Source of the DNA: Elmis aenea
Lineage: Eukaryota > Arthropoda > Insecta > Coleoptera > Elmidae
Reading direction: 5' to 3'
DNA: 64,000 nt
Assembly (NCBI GenBank): GCA_947652605.1
Contig: OX393581.1
Span: forward strand, 31,056,788-31,120,787
Below the pieces are notes generated by a model. The model was not told the origin of the DNA, made no database searches, and was given only the letters and a program-made list of their open reading frames with translations. Positions 35,972 to 47,999 of the stretch are shown piece after piece. A program made the position numbers and the translations under genes. Each line of letters begins with the position of its first letter. Within the stretch, counting starts at the first letter, position 1.

Positions 35972-36667
35972 AGGGAGGGTCACGATACGTTGTCGCTAAA
36001 ATTTGATTAAGGCTGTGTATATTGCATCAAGAACATCAAAACTGAATGTTTTGCAGAGTTATTCGTGCCATTGGCCATTTTCTTCGAAAAAATAGAGGAA
36101 AACTGAATAATAAAAGTAATTTTTGTCATCGCGTTGGCCATGAAACCGTCCTAGACAAAATCTAAATTTTTCTATTTACCAATGCGCGCATCCTTCGCAA
36201 GTAAAAAAATTTTAGACAAAATCTTAAAACGGTTCCGGAAAAAAACGCGAAAAACGAGGCCTTTGTAAAAACGGTTTTTCCTATGTTAAACACCTATGCA
36301 AGTCGCATAGAAATAGTTATAACAGATATACCACAACTTCTCAAATCATAGCGCTTATGCAGTGGTTCCGTTTTTGACGTTTTTTCCGGAACCGTTTAAA
36401 TTTTTTTTAAAAACTTTGCACCATTTTACTTGCAAAGGATTCGCGCATTGGTAAATAGAAAAATTTCGATTTTGTCTGTGACAGTATTATGGCCAACGCG
36501 ATCGCAAAAATGACCGTTTTATACCAATTTTTTAGTTTTTCCCCTATTTTTCCGGAGGAAATAGCCAGTGACACGTCTTACTCTGCAAAACATTTAGTTT
36601 TGATGTCCTTGATGCAATAAACACAGCTTTAATCAAATTTTAGCGACAACGTATCGTGACCCTCCCT
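35972..36667. mobile_element. Foldback element, almost entirely palindromic
   Basis: Arms of about 330 bp starting AGGGAGGGTCACGATACG and ending CGTATCGTGACCCTCCCT, with only a short loop near 36320-36350. Flanks are TTACC on the left and TGTTAG on the right, and no clear target duplication was found. No ORF of its own. Confidence 0.75.
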
Positions 36668-36991
36668 TGTTAGTTTTTTTTACCTTTGACTTACAGGTGG
36701 TTCGCTTGAATTTCTGTATGAGATGGTGTACCTGTGAAGTTACCGCTATCTTTTTACAGTCAGCACATTCAGGCGGCACCCGCTTAATAGTATTATTAGT
36801 CTTATTTCGATCGAATTCGGACGCCACCCGTCAGAAATTATTAGTAGTCGTTTTAGGACGTCACTCGCCTAACGTTTTATAGTAAATTAATTACCTAATT
36901 AATAGTAATTTAAACCGGATAAAAATTACTCTTGTGTTTGCTCTGGAAACCCATATCCACACCTATAAAATTTCATTTTAGATCCTTAATG

Positions 36992-37247
36992 CAGTGGTTT
37001 CCAGACATTTTGTACCTCCGCCCTTCTTTTTTATAAAAAAATCTTGCGCCCCCCTTACTTTTCGTAACAATCTAATTTCATAAATACTATTCTGATATAA
37101 TAATTATTTAATGGGCTACAAAACAATATACCATATTCTGTATGAATAAAGTTCTTATTGTTTGTTTGTGTTAAAAAAATGATATTTTGGTAACAGCTGC
37201 GCGCCCGCCTTGCAATAGTCTCGCGCCCCACAGGTTGGAAACCACTG
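36992..37247. mobile_element. hAT MITE
   Basis: 256 bp with TIRs CAGTGGTTTCCAGAC and GGTTGGAAACCACTG. The 8-bp target duplication carries one change (CCTTAATG at 36984-36991, CCATAATG at 37248-37255). CAGTG ends plus 8 bp are diagnostic of hAT. Confidence 0.8.
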
Positions 37248-37255
37248 CCATAATG

Positions 37256-38580
37256 GCTTTTGAGTTATAAGAATACTGGCAGACAGACAAACTTTTGAGT
37301 ATGAAGAAATGTTTAGTATTCACACCATACCCGAATACAAAATGTTTTGAAAATAAACGACACCTCGATACAGGTTGATTTATAAGAATTTGTGATGAGC
37401 ATTGAGTACTTTTATTTGTAAATTTTTAAATTAAAAGACATTAATTTATGTGCTTAATAAACTATTGATCGTAGTAGTACTACTACTACTAACGTTTTTA
37501 GTTTTTCTTTGGATGTTCAAAAATAAATAGTGAAACTATTTTTAATATTTTAATTGACTTTATTGTATTTTTATGTTGTTACTTAAATTGATGGAATTCG
37601 TGTGCAACGATTTAATTAAAATAACTCAGTCGTGATAAAATTACGAGATGAGTTTATCTGTAAACCTACAGCGCACGTGGAATTTGTTCCGGAAAAATTT
37701 ATCTTGCAGTCAATTTATGTTGTTCGGAAATAACTGCACGTGTGTTACCTAACTCTCTCTTTATTAGTGTAGTTATTTCCGAACAATACAAATTGGATAC
37801 ATTATTAATTTTGTCCGGCGGATTTCCCGCTGCTATGACATAGGCCTAAGTGTTGTTTGACAAATTATTTATTGTTTTTGATAATTTATTAGACATGTTT
37901 ACCAGCATAAATAGTTTCTCAGAGAGCGATAAAAATCAAAAGTAATAGAACAAAATGCTCTATCATTTATTTTGCAAATAATATTCATTTTATATAAAAG
38001 TAAATATATATTTTATTATAGGAACATTACCTTTGAAATAAATTCTGACAAATTCAAAGTTCCTTTTTTTAATTTCTTTCTATCTATAATAAGTTAATGT
38101 TTGTTTCACTGACATATTTCGAGGTACTGTTCAGCGGTTAACCACGTTGTACTGTTGGTATGCAAGTTATTTTTGGTCTATTTTTTTAAATTTTTATTAA
38201 AATAATTATACAGAATTTTTCGACAGTTGTTGGATTGATGATTAGTAACTGTTAAGCTTTTGGTATTGGTTTTGGAGGTATTTAATCAAGCGACGAATTT
38301 CTATTAATTTTCTTAGAGTATTAAAATAAAAATACGAGATCACAAGAACAGTATAATTTGGTTCAAAATTTGTGATTTTAGTTCAATTTGCTGCTTACAG
38401 GAAAAATATTCGGTATTTTAACATATTACTTAAAACAATAATGATCATGTTTGATGATAATGTCGAAGTTGCTGATAGCTCTTTTAAAAAACTGTTTTCC
38501 TTTTGGTTTACACAGCCACAAAAAAAATATGGAAATAAATTACATCAAATAACAACAATTTTCAAATTAATCATTTATAT
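37256..38580. other. Intergenic sequence with a 16-bp inverted repeat
   Basis: AT-rich. A perfect inverted repeat TTGTTCGGAAATAACT (37720-37735) with AGTTATTTCCGAACAA (37771-37786) may be the core of a decayed MITE. Nothing else recognised. Confidence 0.5.
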
Positions 38581-39420
38581 TTAATGAGCTCTTCGCGGCA
38601 AGTTGGCTCGTGGCTTTTTAACCCGTTTTCTAAATTCTGTTTTATTCTTTGTCTGTTTTTTCCATTCGTTAAGTCCTAGCTTCTTCAGGTTCTTTTTCGC
38701 CACATCTAACCACTTTGTCCGAGGTCTTTCCTTAGCCCTTCTTCCCTTTATCTCTCGGCCAATTACTTGTTTCGTTATTCCTTTTTCCGGTAATCTTCAT
38801 ATTTAGCCCACTCATTCGTTGTGTCTTTAATACATAAATTATATTTGGTTGACCATATTCTCCAGTTTTTCATTTGTTCTTCTACTCCATAGTTTCCTTC
38901 CTTTTTTCCTCCAAATATTTTCCGCAATACTTTCCTTTCACAGACTCGCAATATTTTTTTTTAAAAATTAAGTTTTCATATCTTCCCTTGGTACGTAACT
39001 GCTGGTCTTATAATTGTTTTGTAGATGTTAATTTTTGCTTCCCTTGAGATATTTTTTGACCTGATTACATGGCCTAATGCGGCTAGAAATCTTGGGCCTT
39101 TGATAATTTTTCTTGTATATCAGCTATCTGTTCTCCATTGTTTGATAAAGTGACTTCCAAATAGTTGAAATTTTGCACTCTATCTTGTTTTGCTGTCCAT
39201 TCAGTATCATAAACTTCCTTTTCGTTTATATTTAGTCCTTGCTTCTTTGCTCTTAGTTCGACTCTTTTGATTGCTTTTATTAGATTCTTTTTATTTCTAG
39301 CTACGTTAACTATGTAATCTTGGTAAGTCGTAATTTCTATCCGTTGGCTATAAATTGTCCTTTCGTGGTTATACCTGTACCCTTAGGGCATTTTTCTAAA
39401 ACCATATTAAAGAAAAGTCT
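38581..39420 (-). pseudogene. Non-LTR retrotransposon 3' end (RTE/CR1-like), 5'-truncated
   Basis: The last 53 codons on the minus strand (about 38581-38760) are open and read ..KERPRTKWLDVAKKNLKKLG, the conserved C-terminal tail of LINE polymerases (GRPRxRWxDxxxxDL). Further upstream the degenerate frames keep TIIRPAVTY (near 39000) and a FNYLEVTLSNNG-like block near 39150, in the order expected for the end of a reverse transcriptase. The rest is truncated. Confidence 0.65.
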
Positions 39421-40738
39421 TGGCAAGACAAAAAGTTTTTATCTGAATCGCTTCAATACAGATTAATATAAAAGCGTTTATGTTTCTTAATCGAGATATC
39501 AAAGTTTGTAAGAAGTGAAATATTATTTGTTATTTTTTTAATCTAAAGGAATATTTTCTATTGGGCTTTTCAAAAATAAATGTTCAGTGATAAGGGTGGC
39601 AAATTTATTATTGTGGTTGACAAGTTACAGGGAATGACAAGCTGCAAATTTTTTGCTAGTTATTTATTCTTTAGTTACTTAAAACCCAGCGAATGGTAAT
39701 TACTATCATTTTCAACTGCTTGCAAACGACTCTTTAATTATCCATCAGAATAATATTAACCCATAGGAAATTAATGAGTAACTGAATCGTATAAATTGTA
39801 TGTAATTATTCAAATTATTTTCACGACGGTCGCATACAAACTATTTTAAGTTGTATTTCAATTTATATAACACTGCATTTGGAATGTTTTCCTGTATTCT
39901 GAGCATGCAAAATATCAAAAACGAATTGGTTGCAGTCGAATTAAATCGGTGTGCCGACAAACTTGTGCAATTTGTATGCAGTTGTATTGTGGCAATCGCC
40001 GCTAGATGACAGGAAACTTTGCGTACTTTACAAGCTTTTATCGTTTTTTAGCCAAATGCTTCTGAAATGGATACTTTCCTAAATAAATATTGTTGAAATG
40101 TTTGTTATCACATCAAACAGATAGGGTTGACTGCTCGTAAGGTTTATTTTGTTCGGATGCTGCCTGCTTAATTCTCTCTGAACGTCAATATAGTTTAATT
40201 TTCCCGTTACTTTGAATATAACGAAGACATTGTTTATGTTAGCTGTGTATTTAACGAAATGTAATGGATTTTATCGATGAAACATTGTTTTCTTACGACT
40301 CTTGATTTGCAGGAGAACACAGCGAACAATTATTGACTATTTTCGTTCTATACTTCCAGGTTTCTTGATGGTGGATGAACTTGAAGTAACTTATAACGAC
40401 GTCTGAAAAAATTCTTTAGCTTGTCAGAAAAAACATTCAACTTTTGTTCATTTATTTTTTTGCTCTTAAATGACAAAAACATACCCTTCATATTATATCA
40501 TCAAATAATTGTATCTATGCTTTGAAAAACCCAAAAAATTACAAATAAGCGTTTGGAGGAGCGTAATAAAAAGTAAGTAATTATTTTATCGAATGTATAA
40601 ACAAAGAAACGCTGTTTTTCCTCTGTTATTAAATGATATTTACATTAAGCATTAAGTTGCTTTTTAAATTTTCAATTACATTCTGAAAATAAATTTACGT
40701 AGCCTACTTAGTTTAATAATGTTGCAAAACAACCGAAT
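39421..40738. other. Intergenic sequence, nothing recognised
   Basis: AT-rich, with no TIR pair, tandem repeat or coding motif noticed. Confidence 0.5.
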
Positions 40739-41095
40739 AAACGTATTTTTTTGTGCGATCGTACTAGAAACAGCTGTTTGACGGACGCGTTAGCAACCAT
40801 AAAGTACTGCATTACCAGCCCTATCCTTAGCAACGGCCGTAAAAGTTACTTTTCAGGCCGTTACCCTTAGCAACGGCCGAAAAAGTAACTTTTACGGCCG
40901 TTGCTAAGGAGAGGGCCGTAATGCAGTAAGTACATACGCCGTCGTCTGTCAGTGACAGAGTGTCGCGTAGTTTCTAACCTATAATTTTGAAAATTCTAAA
41001 AATTTAAATTGTTTTTAATTCGATCGCACAAAAAAAAAAGTAATATGCACCTCGGCCAAAACGTACTTTTTGGCCTTGATACATAAATAACTATT
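40739..41095. mobile_element. Non-autonomous partner of the tyrosine recombinase element
   Basis: Its left end (AAACGTATTTTTTTGTGCG.., then CAGCTGTTTGACGGACGCG) matches the reversed right end of the recombinase element at 51600-51759. Its right end (..GACAGAGTGTCGCGTAGTTT to ..TTTTTGGCCTTGATACATAA) matches the reversed left end at 49902-50145. So it is an inverted, gene-less copy. TTTTTGTGCGATCG and CGATCGCACAAAAA form inverted subterminal motifs. The centre (40806-40930) is a long palindrome with CCTTAGCAACGGCCGTAAAA arms. Confidence 0.8.
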
Positions 41096-41514
41096 GTTTT
41101 TGTTCTCATTCTGTTGTACTTGGAAATTGCGAAACGACAAAAATTTAATTGTTTGCTGACTGTAGAAACAAATTTAACTGACCAATTTCGTCAATTTAAA
41201 CTACTTCGTATTTTATAATAGCGATTGTAAGTAACAAGCAATAGTTTATTCATTGATTTTTTTCGTTATTCCAAAAATTTCTGTCATAGAAAAAATAAAC
41301 TTGCCGACTATGCATTATTTTTATGTAAATTACTTTGCCAGTTATATATATTTTTGATAATTATTTGTAAAAACAGCATTCTATGATGTTGTGGACGTTT
41401 TTTTATGTACTTGTCAACGAAGTGTGTTCATATTTTCAAGTAGATTAGTTTCACGATATAAATTCGCAAAAGAGTATGTGGAATATATACGAAAGGCTGC
41501 ACTGAATTGACGTG

Positions 41515-41650
41515 TGAAGTAGTGCTCCTTCACGATAATACACAGCCTCATTCAGTGAGATTCGAGCGGATAATATAAACGAAATCAGATGGGAGGTACT
41601 TCACGTCCTCCAAATAAACGAGACTTGACTAGCTAGCTATATGGTCTTGA
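41515..41650 (+). pseudogene. mariner/Tc1 transposase fragment
   Basis: The plus strand reads VVLLHDNTQPHSVRFERI, the conserved HDN-x-x-PH block around the third catalytic residue, and then degenerates. Nothing else of the gene is clear. Confidence 0.5.
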
Positions 41651-43687
41651 GCTGGACGAATAAATCCTAGCAAGATGTTCAGAATACTGCAATATGCCGT
41701 TAAACTTGAGCCAATAAAAGTTTTCGATTTACCCTGTTGATTTTTATTTACAAAACAAGTAAAATGCAACAGAGCTGTTAGAGCAAATGTATTCTTCTTT
41801 CGGTTTACTCTTAGACCGAATCAAATTATTGCGTTTTTCAATGAAAATTGGTGAGTGGAATTACATACTTTTATTTTAAATATTATATAGGGTTTTATGT
41901 AATCCAATTTGTGTTGTAAAGCATACTATATTTTCAAACTTTTTTTAAACGTTGTCATTTCAAAATTAATCACATGGGGTCCCATAACTTAAAAGTTTTT
42001 GGTAGTTTTAAAAGATAAATTATAAACATAGGTTTATCTTAAAGTTGCAACATCTTTACTTTTAGTTTTATGAACTAAATTAGGTTTAGATTAGATTGTA
42101 ATGGAAGTCCCCAAAAACTTGAAAACATATAAAATTCCTTTGTGAAAATCGCATAAACAGACTTTGATATTGAAGAATGGAAGTACTTATGTTTTTCATC
42201 TGACGATAGAAAATTTATTTCTAACTCTAGCTACATGTTCTGTTTTGATTTAGTCATTATTTGCTGTAGATGCTTTCAACGCGCAAAAGTTTTTCATTTT
42301 GTTGGAAAATTACTTTGTTTTTATTTATTTTGTTTTGATAGTAAAATTGTCAAAGGCAAAGTGAGTTATTTTTGATAATTGCCTCTGGAATCTCAGAAAC
42401 TACAGCAGACAGAAAAACAGTTAATTGGAAAAAAGCTGTGCAGCATTAAAAGTCGAACTCAAAATGAAGTTTATAAAATTTTGAACGAAGCCAAGGCCTA
42501 TTAATTTTTTGTTACCAAACCATTCTCTTTAAAAAAGTATATTACTAACTTTATAACTAATATACATGGCGTTTAAGTTGTCAGGTTAATCCAAAATTAC
42601 AAGAAAACGGTAATAGATAAAATATTCTGTTTATGTGGGATTGTAGTCTATATTAGGGTCTATAAAAAATCCCAGTAACTTTTTAGTAAATTCTAAAAAT
42701 ACGTAATGATTTTGAAATTTTTTCCAGAAAACGGGTTCAACTTTTTTTTTTTTAAATACTGGTATGTTATAGAGTTTGTTTTAAGTCTTGATTTTCTGTA
42801 AAAAAAAATACTCCAAAAAATATTAACGCATGATTAGCATAAGATGGAATCCTTGCAACATTTAAAGTGAAATCCAAGAAATTCAGTTTTTATGCGAGTA
42901 TTTTTTAAAAATTGAAATATTTTTTAAAGAGCTCTGTGGCTGTTCATATGTCAAAAATACTGGCATGAAATGTAATTTTGACTGACGACATTTACTCCAT
43001 GTTAACACATGTCCTTTACAAAAATTAAGTTAATTAAAACGCCCTGGAGCAGCTTTTTGAACTTTTTATACCCACTAATACACATACGAAGTTACATACA
43101 AAATATTTATGGCGAAAGTAATGTGGTGGCCACACCAGTTTATTTGTTCATAAATACCTTATCAACCTTTATAACATTAAAACGAGGAAAACATGAAACT
43201 ATTTAAACAATTACAGCCAACTACGATTTCCCTCTAAAAAAGTTAAGTTCGTATTACATTTCAAAAACAAATATGTATTAGACAAAATCTGTTTACTGGT
43301 GCATACTAGCATACTCCATATAAAATTGTTCACAACTTTTCCTTTAAAGATTTTTCTGTTGTGTAAAACAAACAAAAAAATCGATATAAACAAAAACTAC
43401 GAAAATTATTATTTTTTGAAAGTGTAAAAATGCTATTCGACTTGTAATTCTTTCCCGTTTAACGTTTTCCCCTTTCTTTTAGTTTCCGAAATCCATGTAG
43501 TAATCATCGAAAAAAATCGTCTGTACAAAAATTTGAATTACATTCGAAAGTTTTTTCAGCAAAGTGCAAAAAACTTATAAACGATATTATTTAACGCAAA
43601 TGTCTATTTAGTTTTGACGGATAAACACTGGTTCATAGGTCATTTTTAGATAACTTTTAAAGTTTAAGTTATAATATAGTTGATATA
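41651..43687. other. AT-rich intergenic sequence with decayed repeat pieces
   Basis: The phrase CAGCCAACTACGATTTCCC near 43206 resembles the inner arm sequence of the foldback element at 29040-29080, so part of this stretch is probably an old one-sided relative. No gene seen. Confidence 0.45.
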
Positions 43688-44464
43688 GGTTTGGTGTAAA
43701 TTGCTCGAATACAATTGCTCGAAGGTAAATTGCTCGAATACAATTGCTCGAAATACAATTGCTCGAATGGGAAATTGCTCGAAAGGTAAATTGCTTGAAT
43801 GACAATTGCTCGAAAGACAAATTGATCGAAAAAATGAAAAAATATTACATTTTTATAAATAAAAAATAATTAAATGTACCATAAAAGTTGTTTACATTTG
43901 TTTACACTTAGAAAAATGTATTTAAATTTATTTACAAATACATATACACTTATTCAATTTTTTGTTGAGATAAACACTTAAAATATTTGAAAATATTATA
44001 TACCTACTATATAACTGTTCATTCTGACTATATTGTTGTTATCTTATGTTCAACTATTCATAATGCTTATCTCAACAACAAATAAGAAACCTTCGTAACA
44101 TGTAGCAAATGAGTTTTGAAAGGTTTTACACCTTGTTTTTTTTTTGTTTTCACAGCCTATGTTAATTAAAAAAAAACAAAACTTTTGTAACTTGCGCATT
44201 ATTAAAAATAACAACATCCCGTTATATATTTGAAATAAGAAAAACAGAAGTAAATGTTATGTACATTTTATTGACAAATAAAATATTTTGTATTTATAAA
44301 AATGTAATAGTTTTACATTTTTTCGAGCAATTTGTCTTTCGAGCAATTGTCATTCGAGCAATTTACCTTTCGAGCAATTTCCCATTCGAGCAATTGTATT
44401 TCGAGCAATTGTATTCGAGCAATTTACCTTCGAGCAATTGTATTCGAGCAATTTACCGCCACCC
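43688..44464. mobile_element. Foldback element with iterated TTGCTCGAA arms (Mutator-like)
   Basis: 777 bp between a 9-bp direct duplication GTTGATATA (43679-43687 and 44465-44473). Ends GGTTTGGTGTAAATTGC and, reversed, GGGTGGCGGTAAATTGC. Each arm of about 140 bp is a run of 8-9 copies of AATTGCTCGAA with short varied spacers, and the two arms mirror each other copy by copy. A 9-bp duplication points to Mutator-like elements. No transposase is present. Confidence 0.8.
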
Positions 44465-44473
44465 GTTGATATA

Positions 44474-45814
44474 ACATATAACACTGACAAGATCTATATT
44501 TTAATAGTTACAATTTATAGGTATATTTAAAAAAAAAAATCTGACATCAATAATTTTTAGTTTCATATAAAATAGAACGCGGTAAGTTTGCAGTTTTTAA
44601 CAAGTATTTCTTACACACCTTACATGGGCTTTGGATTTTTACGGTAAAATAAGTGAAATCCTTTAGTACCGAATGTAAAATAAATACGCCTATTGTAATA
44701 AAAGCGTTCATATTTCTTCAAGTTATGCGTTGCTGATGCTGTGATTTTAGATTCGTCGTTGGGATAACCACACTATAGTAAATCTATACGTCATGTATGC
44801 TGAAGCGTCGTCATGAAGACGGCGGGCGTCTGCGTCTCGGCGCCAGGGCTCTTTACTGCATTTACGTTAAATCTGTGTAGCTAGTACATAAATCTTTAAA
44901 TATTGCGGTATTTGAGATGAAACTGGAAGGCGTTGCCTACTGTAAAATATGTTGTAAGTTGAGGTTTGAATTGTGATGGCCCTTTCTTTTTATTGTTTTG
45001 TAATCGTTCCAATATTATAGATTACTGTGGCTTTCTCGTGGCTTAGAAACTATACTCTATTTATTACAGAGGAGCTTTTTATTTTTCAGTGTTTTTTAAG
45101 AAAATATCGCCTTAGCTGATATCAAGATAAGCAGAAGTTTTCATATTTTACTTCTGGGAAACGAAAATGGTTAGGGGAAGTGTCTTTATCGTTGTGAAGT
45201 TGAACTTTTATTTTGTTGCTTGGACTAACCGAAACCGGACAAAAAATATTTATATAGATAGTTACGATTTCATACATCTTATTTTTAGATCTGTATGTAA
45301 ATTTTGTAATTAAAATAAATAAATTAAGCAATTGACAATTTTATGAAGAACTGTACTGTCATTCGAACTATATTTGTAATATTGCTGTGCTTATATTATT
45401 TATCACAATATTACGGAGTTGCAGTCACTGTGACAAATGTTATCAATTTAGATAATTACGATGAATTTGTTGATTGAGCGATAGTTTACTTTAATAATAT
45501 AAAACTTTTCAAGCATAAATATTCTGTCGCTTCTGGTCATGCTGGAAGAAAAATAAAACGTAGTAATATGCATCTCATATCTCTTTGCACGCTGAAATCG
45601 CTAAAAAGAAATAGTTTTAACAAAATTGCTTTGGGTGCAGACGAAGGTTCGTGATCCGGGAATTCCCAGGACTAAATTTTTATCAATTGTTTTTCTCCTT
45701 CACTTTAATTTTATGCCTCTACTGTTAGGTGTGTAGCTTTTGTTATGCATGTGGATTGTGTTGGTATGACTCCCTCTATCTTTTTATATCTTTAGATAAC
45801 TCTCTAACCTTACT
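44474..45814. other. Intergenic sequence, nothing recognised
   Basis: A GC-richer patch at 44800-44860 stands out from the AT-rich background. No coding motif found. Confidence 0.5.
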
Positions 45815-45900
45815 CCACTTGATCCTTGATCGCTATGTTCCTGGCAGCTTCTTTTGTCTCTTCATTCCAGCTTTTCCTCGGCCTCGCTTTTCAACTTTTT
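45815..45900 (-). pseudogene. LINE C-terminal tail remnant
   Basis: The minus strand reads ARPRKSWNEETKEAAR followed shortly by a stop, resembling the RPRKxW tail of LINE polymerases. Very short, so tentative. Confidence 0.4.
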
Positions 45901-46944
45901 TTAAGACAGGATAGACTAGCAAGAGTCGAAATAAAACAACTGAAGTCAGTTATTGTTTTTTCCATGGCAACGTTAATTATTTTTATCCTAAATTTCGCAA
46001 TTTTTTAAGTTATTTAACTTATTTTTGAAAATAGACATATGAAATTCATTGTGAAGTGAAAAAAATAATTTTTATATCTAAGTCATCACCTAACTACTAC
46101 GACTACCTTAAAAAAAGTAGCTTTATTAAATATCTCGCACGGTAATTTATAAATTAAAATTTGACTATCACCATTTTATAGTAAAACAAAATCTAGCAAT
46201 TTTTTTTCTGTGGCGTTTTTATGTAAGTATTACTTAGCAACGATAGCCGAGATATTTTAAGTTTAAAAATTTTGATCAATTTCGGTTTTTTCGTTATATC
46301 ACGCAGCCATGGAATTTTTAAACAAAACAATAACTTATTTGAAATACACTCCTAAATAGCTAAATTTTGTCCCATTTAACCAACCTTGTATTTTCATCAT
46401 TTACGGAGACGGCAATAGTGTCACATGAAAAAGTGAAACACCCTGTATAATTGGTTTGGTCCAGCAACTCTAGTTGTACTCACTCTTATTAACTATTGTC
46501 CTCCCAGTTCCATACAGGACTGGCTTTTTAATATGTTAACACTTGCGATGTGCAAATTTCTATGAACCCAATAGACACGAATGTCATTAACAGTTGGGGA
46601 TGTCATTTCAGCGCTCCAGCAGCGGCTAATTCATTTATTAGTTCATAGTTCACGCATGTGCATGAACCAGTTCATGTAGAGCAGCGATTCTTGTGAGAGC
46701 TTTTAAGGGAGACCGCGAACAATGTATAAAACGTTTTTACTTATTAAAATATCGAAATCTTTAAACAAATATTTTTTGCTCCTTATTTGACGTCGTTTCA
46801 GACTGGTATCGTTTTGAATTAGTAATCTGAGTTCTACAGTGCAATGCATGCAGTGCAGATTGTGGAGACGCACCACGTTTTAAAATAAAGGGAAGGCAAA
46901 TACGATTGACTAACAAAAAATTCAAATTAAGCGACTTCTATACG
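45901..46944. other. Intergenic sequence with a one-sided transposon end
   Basis: ..GTGAAACACCCTGTATAA at 46430-46448 is the right end of an ACAGGGTGTTTCA-type element; its left end was not found. The rest is unassigned. Confidence 0.5.
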
Positions 46945-47808
46945 AAATAGAGCAGGGATGGCAAATAGGATTTGATCAGTGTGCCAAAATAAAATAAAAT
47001 TTAATACAAATTTTTACCCGTGCCAGTACCTAACCTAACCTACCCTACCTACCTACCTACCAGAAACAACTGTCATGATTTTATGTCACTAAATACATAT
47101 GCAATCAGTGGCGTAGCCTGGGGTTGTGCCGCCCGGGGCGGTCCCTAAATTTGCCGCCCCTATAAGTAAGGGTTGTTAATTTTTGATTTTTGCCAAATGC
47201 AAACAGAGATCGACACAAAAAAGTGGGGGGGAAACAAATTGCGCCGCAGGCGATTTTTGTTTTTTTAATTTTAGACGTTAAAACGTGTTTTAAAGCAAGT
47301 TAGATAATGGAGAATACTTTATCATCTTCCAAAACTACAGTTTTACAGTAGAACCTTTTCTGATTTAAAAAAAAAACAGATCGCCTCCACTCCCACGAAA
47401 TTATTTTTAATAAGGGCGAAAAGTCCCTGTTACAATAGAGTTTAAAACTGCATGGAATTTAATGCCTAAAATAAATGAATTGTTTGAAATTTTATTGAAT
47501 GGCTGGTACCGTATCGTAAATTTTATTAGAAACTTGGAATTTCTGTCGTTACAAGGGAGCGGGTTTTCAGTGAAGCAAGGTCAAGTAGCCCGTTTTATCC
47601 TCTAACATCGGTAAGAATTCCTTTTTCTAAAATAAATTTTTATGAATTTATTAGCGCTAGTGCGGGAACTGATTATTATATCTACTGATCCTTCATTACC
47701 CCGAGATTTTCATTTTTACCCCATTTGGGTAGACTAAGGGCCATAACCCACTGGCGCGACCTGTCGCGCGCAATTTTTTGGGCGCGACTAGTTATAACGC
47801 GACAATAC

Positions 47809-47939
47809 CAAAACATCACGTCTCGGCATTGAAAGGGCGGAGTTAACCCGCGAATTTTGCCGTATACGCCCGAGCCATTAAAGTTGAAATATTTTTGACT
47901 TCCAAAACGTCAGTTTCAATGCCGAGACGTGATGTTTTG
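47809..47939. repeat. 26-bp inverted repeat upstream of the Harbinger transposase
   Basis: 47809-47834 (CAAAACATCACGTCTCGGCA..) is the exact complement of 47914-47939, with about 80 bp between. It lies between the left TIR and the transposase ATG at 48000, where the promoter would be. Confidence 0.85.
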
Positions 47940-47999
47940 TTTCTGAACTGGTTTCGAACTGTATCTGTGAACGTAGTTATTGTAGTTTGTAGTTTACAA

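Noticed and set aside
36633..36882. ORFs on both strands around 36633-36882
   Set aside because: They overlap a foldback element end, carry no domain, and are open by chance.
47031..47060. CCTAA-like repeats resembling insect telomere TTAGG
   Set aside because: Only two or three units followed by TACC repeats; too short and interstitial.
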